Source: RPQJ01 sp052035645 (lineage in GTDB: Bacteria > Pseudomonadota > Gammaproteobacteria > Steroidobacterales > Steroidobacteraceae). From it: a DNA stretch of 12,967 bases. The notes under the pieces were generated by a model. The model saw nothing but the letters and a program-made list of their open reading frames with translations. It made no database searches and was not told where the DNA came from. Below, piece after piece: positions 1-6,201 of this stretch; the first letter of the stretch is position 1, and the number at the start of each line of letters is the position of its first letter. The stretch lies in contig JBPOHK010000195.1 in the NCBI GenBank assembly GCA_052035645.1, forward strand, positions 1 to 12,967, given 5' to 3'. The position numbers were made by a program, and so were the translations under genes.

Positions 1-1134
1 CACGTGGTGTACGTGCACTGCCGGGCCGGGATCGGGCGCAGCGCGACGGTGGCCGGCTGCTGGCTCGCGAACCGGCGGCGCGACGCCGCGCAGGCCTACG
101 CGGAACTGCAGGATCTGTGGCAGCAGTCGGCCCAGTCCCTGTACTGGCCGCGCGTGCCGGAGACCGAGGCTCAGCAGGAATTCGTCCGCCGCTGGGGCGG
201 GGCCCGCAATGCGGGGCCGGTCCGCGTGGCGTCCGAGGTGGCGCCGGCCGCCAGCCGCGCCGACCGCATCGTCGGCGCCTGGCTCGGCCTCGCCGTCGGC
301 GACGCGCTCGGCGGCGCGCTGGGCGACGGTCGCGTCGGCTCGATTCCCTTCTCGCAGCCCACGGCGCTGGCCCTGTGCCTCGCGGACAGCCTGCTCGAGC
401 TCGGCCGGTGCGACGCGCGCGACCAGATCGAGCGCTACCTGCGCTGGCAGCGCGAGGGCCTGCGCTCCTCCGGTGGCGAGGCGGGGCAGCCGACGCCCGA
501 CGTCGCCAAGGCGCTCGGCGTCTACCTCTGGCGCCGCCAGCCGACCGCCGGCTCGCACGATCCCAAGGACCGCACCTCGGCCAGCCTGCCGCGCGTGGTC
601 GCCGCCGCCACGTACGCCGCGCGCGACCCCGCGGCTGCGATCTCGCTCGCGGGCGAGTGCTCGCGCACCACGCACCAGTCCCCGGTGGTCATCGACGCCT
701 GCCGCTATTTCGCCGCGACGCTGCTCTGCGCGATCCAGGGCCAGCCTGCGCCGCGGATCCTCGCGGCCCTGCCCGAGCCGGCCCCGGGTTGCTGGGGCAC
801 GCGCGCACTGCGCCGCGAGGTGGCGGCCCTGGCCGGCGGTGGCCCGCCGCGGACCCGCGCGTCCCGCCGTGACACGCCGGGCGACGTGATCGAGGCGCTC
901 GCGAACGCGCGTGCCGCCGTCTCCACGGCCACGGATCTCGAGAAGGTCGTGCGCCTCGCCTGCGAGGGCGGCAGCGAGCCGACGCTGGACGGCGCACTGG
1001 CGGGCGCCCTGTTCGGCGCGATGCACGGCGCGGCGTCCATCGCGCCCGAGCGCAGCGGCGAGGTGCGGGGCATCGCCCAGGTCCGGGATCTCGCCGCTCG
1101 ACTCGCGGACCGCGACGGACGGTCGCCCGGCTGA
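1..1134 (+). CDS. Protein-tyrosine/dual-specificity phosphatase fused to a degenerate ADP-ribosylglycohydrolase (DraG/ARH-like) domain; 5' partial
   Basis: The frame is open from base 1, so the N-terminus lies outside the window. Bases 16-42 encode HCRAGIGRS, the Cys-phosphatase P-loop (HCxxGxxRS) with its nucleophilic Cys (19-21) and Arg (37-39). The general-acid loop would be upstream. After a short linker (about 200-260) comes an ARH/DraG-type helical domain: GAWLGLAVGDALG (about 274-312), a Thr-His-x-x-Pro segment (670-684) followed by an IDAC helix, and a final GALAGALFGAMHG helix (about 988-1026). The family metal site is altered. The usual TDDT is SQPT (352-363), and the usual GGDxDT is GGSEPT (967-984). 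The middle NGS/AxMR motif reads SASLPR (577-594). I infer an active phosphatase joined to an ADP-ribose-binding or purely structural pseudohydrolase. The stop overlaps the next start (TGATG). The phosphatase call is firm and the ARH fold likely. Loss of activity is inference. Confidence 0.8.
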   Translation, partial: HVVYVHCRAGIGRSATVAGCWLANRRRDAAQAYAELQDLWQQSAQSLYWPRVPETEAQQEFVRRWGGARNAGPVRVASEVAPAASRADRIVGAWLGLAVGDALGGALGDGRVGSIPFSQPTALALCLADSLLELGRCDARDQIERYLRWQREGLRSSGGEAGQPTPDVAKALGVYLWRRQPTAGSHDPKDRTSASLPRVVAAATYAARDPAAAISLAGECSRTTHQSPVVIDACRYFAATLLCAIQGQPAPRILAALPEPAPGCWGTRALRREVAALAGGGPPRTRASRRDTPGDVIEALANARAAVSTATDLEKVVRLACEGGSEPTLDGALAGALFGAMHGAASIAPERSGEVRGIAQVRDLAARLADRDGRSPG

Positions 1135-1136
1135 TG
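1132..1136 (+). promoter_or_regulatory. TGATG stop/start overlap (translational coupling)
   Basis: The TGA stop of the phosphatase fusion (1132-1134) shares its A with the ATG of the metallopeptidase gene (1134-1136). No clear Shine-Dalgarno sequence precedes this ATG, so initiation probably depends on ribosomes finishing the upstream gene. The two products are therefore likely made together. Confidence 0.75.
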
Positions 1137-2195
1137 GCCGCGGGTGCCCGACGCAGGGAGGCGAAGCGCCGACCCGCGCGCCGGGAGCCGGCCTGGACCC
1201 GGCTCGACGACGAGGCGCTGCTCGACCTGCGCTTCTGCGACCTGCGCCTCGGCCTCAGCCGCTCGCGGCTCGAGCCGAGCATCCGCCGCCTGTACGCGGA
1301 ACTCGCCGCCAAGGGCATCCGCTTCCGCCCGCACTTCTGGCTGTCGGAGGAGTGGTTCTCGCCCGACGGCATTCCCGGCATCGCGATCCCGTTCTATCTC
1401 GCCCACCCGCGCCTGCAGCGCCTCGAGCGCCGGTTCATGCACGAGGTGGAGGGCGGCAACGACAAGTGGCTGATGCGCATCCTGCGCCACGAGACCGGCC
1501 ACGCGATCGACACGGCGTTCGCGCTGCGCCGGCGCAAGGGTTGGCGCCAGTCCTTCGGCAAGGCGTCGCGCAAGTATCCGTCGCAGTACTCGCCGCGACC
1601 CGGCAGCCGCAAGTTCGTGCTGCACTTAGGTCACTGGTACGCGCAGGCGCATCCCACCGAGGACTTCGCGGAGACCTTCGCCGTCTGGCTGCCGCCGCGC
1701 TCGCGCTGGCGCAGCCAGTACGCGGGCTGGCCGGCCCTCGAAAAGCTGGAGTTCGTCGACCGCACGATGCGCGCGCTCGAGGGACGGCGCGCGGTGCGCC
1801 TGGATCGCAGCCTCGTCGAGCCGCTGGCCGACAACACTCGCACGCTGCGCGAGCATTACCGCCGCAAGCAGCAGCGCTACCGGATCGACGCCGCGGACAC
1901 GTACGACGGACGGCTGCTGCGCGTCTTCGGCCGGCCGGCGGGCAACGACCGCCGTCGCCTCGCGAGCCGCTTCCTGCGCGAGGTGCGGCCGCAGCTGCGT
2001 CGCCTGCTGATCCGGCGCGCGCGCATGCATCCCTACATCGTCAACCACGTGCTGCGCACCGCCATCCAGCGGGCGCGGCGGCTGGACCTGCGCCTCAAGC
2101 GCAGCCAGCGCGAGACCAAGCGCGAGGCGCTCGGCATGCTCGAGCGGATGATGCTCGACATGCTGCTGCGCGACCGGGAGAATTTCGCATTATGA
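1134..2195 (+). CDS. Putative cytoplasmic zinc metallopeptidase (HETGH, gluzincin-like)
   Basis: This 353-residue protein carries a zinc-binding HExxH motif, HETGH, at residues 119-123, and a downstream PTEDFAETFAVWL segment at about 174-186. The acidic residues there (E176, E180) are candidates for the third zinc ligand. The HExxH plus (H)P-x-ED-x-AET layout resembles the Pfam 'putative zinc-binding metallo-peptidase' family. I recognise this by motif only. There is no signal peptide or membrane segment. Both the N-terminus (about 1-20) and the C-terminal third (about 225-340, a helical RR/LL-rich stretch) are very basic, so it may bind nucleic acid or an acidic partner. It sits between the phosphatase-ARH fusion and the ATP-grasp gene with overlaps at both ends, and most likely cleaves a peptide or protein handled by the ATP-grasp enzyme. 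The start is fixed by the overlap at 1134. The catalytic class is fairly secure; the substrate is unknown. Confidence 0.8.
   Translation: MAAGARRREAKRRPARREPAWTRLDDEALLDLRFCDLRLGLSRSRLEPSIRRLYAELAAKGIRFRPHFWLSEEWFSPDGIPGIAIPFYLAHPRLQRLERRFMHEVEGGNDKWLMRILRHETGHAIDTAFALRRRKGWRQSFGKASRKYPSQYSPRPGSRKFVLHLGHWYAQAHPTEDFAETFAVWLPPRSRWRSQYAGWPALEKLEFVDRTMRALEGRRAVRLDRSLVEPLADNTRTLREHYRRKQQRYRIDAADTYDGRLLRVFGRPAGNDRRRLASRFLREVRPQLRRLLIRRARMHPYIVNHVLRTAIQRARRLDLRLKRSQRETKREALGMLERMMLDMLLRDRENFAL
2192..2195 (+). promoter_or_regulatory. ATGA start/stop overlap (translational coupling)
   Basis: The ATG of the ATP-grasp gene (2192-2194) overlaps the TGA stop of the metallopeptidase gene (2193-2195). A GGGAG sequence about 10 bases upstream could assist initiation. 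This sets the ATP-grasp start against a much longer open stretch in the same frame that reaches back to about 911. Confidence 0.8.
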
Positions 2196-3220
2196 GAAAG
2201 CTGCGCGTGCTGGTGCTCGTGCACGAGACGCTCGTGCCCCCCGAGAGCACCCAGGGATTCACGGACCAGGAAATCGACGAGTGGCGGACGGAGTACGACG
2301 TCACGACCAGCCTCAAGGCGATGGGCCACGACGTGCGCGTGCTCGGCATGGGCGACAACCTCTCGGACCTGCGCGCGTCGATCACCGACTGGAAGCCGGA
2401 CGTCGCCTTCAACCTGCTGGAGGAGTTCCAGGGCATCGTCACCTACGACCAGTACGTGGTCGCCTTCCTCGAGCTGATGAAACTCCCGTACACCGGCTGC
2501 AACCCGCGCGGCATGATGATCTCGCGCGACAAGGTGCTGTCGAAGCAGATCCTCGCCTACCACCGCATCCCGACGGCGCGGTTCGCGCTGTTCCCGCGCA
2601 AGCGCAAGTTCGTCGCGCCGCGCAAGCTCAAGTTCCCGCTGTTCGTGAAATCCGCCACCGAGGACGCCTCGCTCGGCATCGCCCAGGCCTCGATCGTCCA
2701 CGAGACCGCGCGGCTGAAGGAGCGCATCGAGTTCATCCACGAGCAGACCAGCTCGGACGCGCTGGTGGAGGAGTACGTCGAGGGCCGCGAGCTCTACATC
2801 GGCGTGCTCGGCAACGAGCGGCTCACCACGTTCCCGGTGTGGGAGCTGAGCTTCGGCACCCTGCCGGACGTGATGGCCGGCATCGCCACCCGCAAGGTCA
2901 AGTGGGACCGCAAGTACCAGAAGAAGCACGGCATCGGCACCGGCCCGGCCCGCGAGTTGCCGGAGGGGATGGCGTACAAGGTCGCGCAGGCCGCCCGCCG
3001 CATCTACCGGGCCCTCAGCCTGAGCGGCTACGCGCGCATCGACATGCGCCTCACGCCCGAGGGGCAGCTCTACGTGCTGGAGGCGAACGCCAATCCGAAC
3101 CTCGCGCAGATCGAGGACTTCGCGACCTCGGCACTGGCCTCGGGGCTCGGCTACGACAAGGTGCTCGAGCGCATCGTGCAGCTCGGCCTCGCGTACGACG
3201 CGGCGTGGCGCGAGACCTGA
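2192..3220 (+). CDS. ATP-grasp ligase with D-Ala-D-Ala-ligase fold, substrate unknown
   Basis: A 342-residue protein with the three-part ATP-grasp layout. It has an N-terminal Rossmann-like region (RVLVLVHETLV, then VAFNLLEEFQG near 72-82), a central nucleotide-binding part with FVKSA (K153) and a glycine-containing loop ASLGIA (159-164), then LVEEYVEGREL (191-201). The C-terminal catalytic part has ARIDMRL (D284, R286) and the Mg-binding LEANANPNL (E297, N299). These enzymes activate a carboxylate as acyl phosphate and join it to an amine. It is probably not the cell-wall Ddl. The N-terminal GGxSxExxVS-type segment is absent, and the PGMTxxS-type segment that places D-Ala is replaced by NPNLAQIEDF. 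It is translationally coupled to a peptidase, which points to peptide synthesis or tagging. The fold is secure; the product is unknown. The 3' end is only 7 bases from the convergent GST gene. Confidence 0.85.
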   Translation: MRKLRVLVLVHETLVPPESTQGFTDQEIDEWRTEYDVTTSLKAMGHDVRVLGMGDNLSDLRASITDWKPDVAFNLLEEFQGIVTYDQYVVAFLELMKLPYTGCNPRGMMISRDKVLSKQILAYHRIPTARFALFPRKRKFVAPRKLKFPLFVKSATEDASLGIAQASIVHETARLKERIEFIHEQTSSDALVEEYVEGRELYIGVLGNERLTTFPVWELSFGTLPDVMAGIATRKVKWDRKYQKKHGIGTGPARELPEGMAYKVAQAARRIYRALSLSGYARIDMRLTPEGQLYVLEANANPNLAQIEDFATSALASGLGYDKVLERIVQLGLAYDAAWRET

Positions 3221-3227
3221 ATCCGCC

Positions 3228-3878
3228 TCAGGCGTGGTCGGACGGGCGGCCCTCGGCCGCCACCTCGTGCCCGGCGTCGCGGATCCAGCGCTGCAGCAGC
3301 GGGTCGGCGAGCGCCGTGTCCGCGTAGTCGCGCGCCTCCGCCGACAGCACCGCGCCGTAGCTGCGAAAGCGCAGCACGACCGGGGCGTACATGGCGTCGG
3401 CGATGCCGTAGCGCCCGAACAGCCAGGGGCCCGACTGCGCGTAACGACCACGGCAGTCCGACCACAGGGCATCGATGCGCGCCAGGTCCGCCTCGGCCTG
3501 CGGCGTGAGCGGCGCCTGCAGGCCGCTCACGGCCGCGCGCATGCTCCACGTCGTGCGCAGCGCGGCGAAGCCCGAGTGCATCTCGGCGCTCACCGCGCGG
3601 GCATGGGCGCGCGCCCCGGGGTCGTCCGGCCAGCATTTCCCGCCTGCCAGCTCGTTGACGTACTCGCAGATGGCCAGCGAGTCCCAGATGCGCCGTTCGC
3701 CGTCGAGCAGCACGGGCACCCGTCCCGCCGGCGAATAGCGCGCAACCTCGGTCGGGAATCCCGGCGTGTCGAGCTGCAGGCGGACCTCGGTGAATTCGAG
3801 GCCGGCGTGGTGCAGCAGCAGCCACGGGCGCAGCGACCACGAGGACAGGTTCTTGTCGCCGATCACGAGGCTGAGCAT
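3228..3878 (-). CDS. Glutathione S-transferase family protein
   Basis: A 216-residue protein with the two-domain GST layout. The N-terminal thioredoxin-like domain has the active-site-type stretch KNLSSWSLRPW (9-19), where a Ser or Trp-flanked Ser would activate glutathione. It is followed by the cis-proline strand GRVPVLLDG (52-60) and the gamma-glutamyl-contacting DSLAICEYV (66-74). The C-terminal all-helical domain runs from about 88 to 205, with GPWLFGRYGIADAMYAPVV resembling the conserved N-capping box. The S-S-x-S-x-R pattern recalls zeta-like and bacterial detoxification GSTs, but the substrate cannot be assigned. GGAGG lies 5 bases before the ATG and supports the start at 3878. The gene is convergent with the ATP-grasp gene and divergent from the mechanosensitive channel gene. 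Confidence 0.9.
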   Translation of the reverse strand: MLSLVIGDKNLSSWSLRPWLLLHHAGLEFTEVRLQLDTPGFPTEVARYSPAGRVPVLLDGERRIWDSLAICEYVNELAGGKCWPDDPGARAHARAVSAEMHSGFAALRTTWSMRAAVSGLQAPLTPQAEADLARIDALWSDCRGRYAQSGPWLFGRYGIADAMYAPVVLRFRSYGAVLSAEARDYADTALADPLLQRWIRDAGHEVAAEGRPSDHA

Positions 3879-3903
3879 GGGGCCCTCCGCAGGGTAGACC
3901 GGG

Positions 3904-3916
3904 CCTGCCCGGCAGG
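3904..3916. promoter_or_regulatory. 13-base perfect-arm palindrome at the putative GST transcription start
   Basis: CCTGCC-C-GGCAGG forms 6-base arms around one central base. It overlaps the proposed GST -10 and start-site region, where an operator would be expected. In RNA it could instead form only a very tight, unlikely hairpin. GC-rich DNA produces such palindromes by chance. Confidence 0.25.
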
Positions 3917-3942
3917 ATGACGACCGGACCGGCCACTGACAA
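3914..3942 (-). promoter_or_regulatory. Possible sigma70 promoter for the GST gene
   Basis: Read on the minus strand, TTGTCA (3942-3937) is followed after exactly 17 bases by CATCCT (3919-3914). This gives a good -35 and a weak -10, with a predicted leader of about 30 bases before the GST ATG at 3878. The assignment is by eye only. Confidence 0.3.
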
Positions 3943-3952
3943 CCGCCCGCGC

Positions 3953-3982
3953 TTGCAACGCGCCGCGGCGTCCGATTAGGCT
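3953..3982 (+). promoter_or_regulatory. Possible sigma70 promoter for the MscS-family channel gene
   Basis: TTGCAA (3953-3958), an 18-base spacer and TAGGCT (3977-3982) lie 34 bases before the ATG at 4017. This is the only AT-enriched patch in the 138-base divergent gap. The -10 belongs to the TTAG(A/G)CT pattern also seen at 6777-6783 and, on the minus strand, at 10508-10502. Confidence 0.35.
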
Positions 3983-4016
3983 GACATCCGCAGCCTCATA
4001 CAAGAACCCAGGGCGC

Positions 4017-5660
4017 ATGTCGACAATCCGCGTGCCTCGATCCCCCGCACGACCTCTCCGGACGTGGCTCCTGGCCCTGGCGGTCACGGCGGGTTCGGCA
4101 GCCGTCGGCCCCGTGGTCGCCGACGTGATCGAGTCGCCGGATGGAACGGAGAACGATCCGGCGACGCTCGTCATCGGCAATCGACCGATCCTGGAACTGC
4201 GCGCGGAGGTCCTCGGTGCGAGCCCGGCGGAGCGGGCCGAGGCCATCGAGGACCGCGCCCGACTGCTGGTCGACCGGGGCGGGCCCCTGCGCCTGACCAC
4301 CCGGCCGGTGGGCGAGGGGATCCTCGTCGAAGTCGACGGCCGCCCGCTGATGCGCGTGATGCCGGGCGACCTAGACGCGGAAGCCGGCGAGTCGCTGCAG
4401 CAGGTGGCCGCGGCGGCGGCGGCGCGTCTCGACACCGCGCTGGGCGAATTGCGCGAGGCACAGCAGGCGCGGACGCTGCTCCCGGCAGCGGGTCGTGCCC
4501 TGTTCGCGACCGCGCTGCTGGCGGTCCTGGCGTGGGCGACCTGGCGAGCCTACCGGGCCCTGCGACGGCGGCTGGTGGCCGTGGTGCAGCGCCGGACCGA
4601 ACAGGTCACGCCGTCCTGGTTCCGGCAGGTCTTCGGGCCGTCGCTGCCCGTCGCGATGGTCCAGGTGCCCCTGCGGATCGTCGCCCTGTCGGTGCTCGCG
4701 CTGGCCGCCTACGAGTGGGTGGCGTTCGTCCTGAAGCAGTTCCCCTATACCCGGCCCTGGGGCGAAACGCTCGCGAGCAATCTCATCGCCGGCCTCGGGC
4801 AGTTCGGCGGCGCGATCCTGCGCTCGCTCCCGAACCTGCTGTTCGTGCTGTTGATCGTCGTCATGGCACGCATGGTCGTGCGCCTCGTGCGGGCGTTCTT
4901 CCGCGCGGTCGCGGAGCGGCGCATCGAGGTCGGCTGGTTCGACGAGACGACCGCCCGCCCGACCGAGCGGCTGGTCACGATCGGGATCTGGCTGCTCGCG
5001 ATGGTGGCGGCCTACCCGTATTTCCCGGGCAGCGGCAGCGAGGCGTTCAAGGGCATCGGCGTGTTCGTCGGGTTGATGCTCTCGATCGGTTCCTCGGGAA
5101 TCGTCAACCAGGCCGTCAGCGGACTGATGCTGATGTACACGCGATCGATCCGGCCGGGCGAGTGGGTGCAGATCGGCGAGACCGAGGGCGCGGTCACCGC
5201 GATCGGGTTCCTGAACACCCGGTTGCGCACGCTGCGGCAGGAGGAGATCAGCATTCCGAACGCCGTGATCGCGAGCAGCGTCACGCGCAACTTCTCCCGG
5301 CTCGCGGCCGAAGGCGGGCTGCGGGTCGCAACGAAGGTGACCATCGGCTACGACACGCCGTGGCGCCAGGTCGAGGCGATGCTGGCGATGGCCGCGCAGC
5401 GGACCAGCCTGGCGGCGCCGGATGCGAAGTCCAAGGTGTTGCAGTCCGCCCTGCAGGACTTCTACGTCGAGTACACGCTGGTGGTGCCGGTCGCCGATCC
5501 TGCGCGGCGCGCGGACCTGCTCGACGAACTGCACGGGCACATCCAGGACGTGTTCAACGAACACGGCGTGCAGATCATGTCGCCGAATTACGAGGCCGAC
5601 CCCGCGCAGCCGAAGCTCGTGCCGCCGGACGAGTGGTACCGGTCGCCCGCCACGAAGTGA
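4017..5660 (+). CDS. MscS-family mechanosensitive ion channel with N-terminal periplasmic extension
   Basis: A 547-residue inner-membrane protein. Residues 12-35 look like a Sec signal peptide (RTWLLALAVTAG, ending VVA). A periplasmic segment follows (about 36-155), with an Ala-rich helix near 128-150. Hydrophobic spans lie at about 161-178, 216-239, 271-292 and 318-337. The MscS pore-lining helix and beta domain follow: GIGVFVGLMLSIGSSGIVNQ (346-365), LMLMYTRSIRPGEWVQIG (370-387), an AIGFLNTRLRTL strand (395-406) and SIPNAVI (412-418). It ends in an alpha/beta cytoplasmic vestibule (about 435-525). Members open under membrane tension and release solutes on osmotic downshift. It is larger than the roughly 286-residue E. 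coli MscS because of the extra N-terminal part. The ribosome site is weak (AGGG close to the ATG). It appears monocistronic and is convergent with the DksA-like gene. Confidence 0.93.
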   Translation: MSTIRVPRSPARPLRTWLLALAVTAGSAAVGPVVADVIESPDGTENDPATLVIGNRPILELRAEVLGASPAERAEAIEDRARLLVDRGGPLRLTTRPVGEGILVEVDGRPLMRVMPGDLDAEAGESLQQVAAAAAARLDTALGELREAQQARTLLPAAGRALFATALLAVLAWATWRAYRALRRRLVAVVQRRTEQVTPSWFRQVFGPSLPVAMVQVPLRIVALSVLALAAYEWVAFVLKQFPYTRPWGETLASNLIAGLGQFGGAILRSLPNLLFVLLIVVMARMVVRLVRAFFRAVAERRIEVGWFDETTARPTERLVTIGIWLLAMVAAYPYFPGSGSEAFKGIGVFVGLMLSIGSSGIVNQAVSGLMLMYTRSIRPGEWVQIGETEGAVTAIGFLNTRLRTLRQEEISIPNAVIASSVTRNFSRLAAEGGLRVATKVTIGYDTPWRQVEAMLAMAAQRTSLAAPDAKSKVLQSALQDFYVEYTLVVPVADPARRADLLDELHGHIQDVFNEHGVQIMSPNYEADPAQPKLVPPDEWYRSPATK

Positions 5661-5675
5661 ACCGGAGGCCTGCGC

Positions 5676-5695
5676 CGCGCGCCGGGCGGCGCGCG
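5676..5695. terminator. GC-rich hairpin between convergent mscS-like and dksA-like genes
   Basis: CGCGCGCC and GGCGCGCG form a perfect 8-bp stem with a 4-base loop (GGGC). It occupies most of the 39-base gap between two converging stop codons. There is no T-tract on either side, so this is at best an atypical bidirectional terminator or pause site. Confidence 0.4.
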
Positions 5696-5699
5696 CGAC

Positions 5700-6098
5700 T
5701 CAGAGCGTATGGCCCTGGCGAGTGTAGTGGGTGCGCTCGTGGACGCTCTGGCAAGGGAAGCAGCGGGTCGCGAACGGCGCGGCCTGCAGGCGCTCGAATT
5801 CGATCGTCTGCCCGCACTCGGCGCAGCCGCCGTACCGCCCCTCGGTCATGCGCCGCAGCGCCGCGTCGACGGCACGCAGTTCCTCGAGGTCGCGATCGAT
5901 TTCCGCGAGGTTGACGTCGACCATGAGGTCCGCGAATGAGTCGTCCTCGAGGTCGTGGACCTCGGCGGCGATCTGCCGGTACTGCTCCGAGTCGCTGCGC
6001 ACGAGCGCCGCGCGGATCTCCTCGCGCAGCTGCGCCGCGCGCTCCACGAGGCTCCTGTGCAGGGCCTCCATCTGCCGGGGCTCGATCCGCTTGGTCAT
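5700..6098 (-). CDS. TraR/DksA-type zinc-finger protein (short DksA-like)
   Basis: A 132-residue protein. Two helices forming a likely coiled coil (about 5-50 and 60-85) lead into a four-cysteine zinc finger: CAEC (C92, C95) and CFPC (C113, C116), with the family's EGRYG-x-C and Cys-x17-Cys spacing. DksA-type proteins enter the RNA polymerase secondary channel and modulate promoter response, often with ppGpp. E. coli DksA is 151 residues and has a DxxDxA tip. The equivalent turn here reads DLEDDS (49-54), one residue off the consensus at Ala. It may therefore act on polymerase differently or be a YbiI-like paralogue. GGGAG lies 7 bases before the chosen ATG (6098). The same frame runs open further upstream, but that part overlaps the deformylase gene and looks non-coding. 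It lies 103 bases downstream of def on the same strand. Confidence 0.88.
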   Translation of the reverse strand: MTKRIEPRQMEALHRSLVERAAQLREEIRAALVRSDSEQYRQIAAEVHDLEDDSFADLMVDVNLAEIDRDLEELRAVDAALRRMTEGRYGGCAECGQTIEFERLQAAPFATRCFPCQSVHERTHYTRQGHTL

Positions 6099-6176
6099 GG
6101 CAACGCTCCCAGCCGCCTCACGACCCAAGGATTGCCGCCGCGCCGCCCCGGGGAAATACGCGGAAGGCGCAGCTTT

Positions 6177-6195
6177 GCGCGGCTTCTTCCCGCGC
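6177..6195 (-). terminator. Weak hairpin downstream of def
   Basis: GCGCGG and CCGCGC form a 6-bp stem with a 7-base pyrimidine-rich loop (on the plus strand), just past the def stop codon. No T-tract follows on the minus strand. It could attenuate read-through into the dksA-like gene or be chance. Confidence 0.2.
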
Positions 6196-6201
6196 CTCGA
6201 C

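Noticed and set aside
268..1110. Nitrogenase regulation (DraG) as the role of the ARH domain
   Set aside because: No nif or draT genes are present, and the metal-binding residues needed for hydrolysis are absent.
1626..1628. Lone TTA leucine codon in the metallopeptidase gene
   Set aside because: Rare in such GC-rich DNA and recalls bldA control, but that is a Streptomyces mechanism and nothing else here suggests actinobacteria.
911..2191. Same-frame open extension upstream of the ATP-grasp start
   Set aside because: It overlaps the phosphatase fusion and the metallopeptidase genes, encodes low-complexity Arg/Ala/Pro-rich sequence and has no domain. The ATGA overlap at 2192 gives a natural start.
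2033..3472. Long minus-strand open frame (about 479 codons) opposite the ATP-grasp gene
   Set aside because: A by-product of high GC codon use. The composition is low-complexity and the plus strand has clear catalytic motifs.
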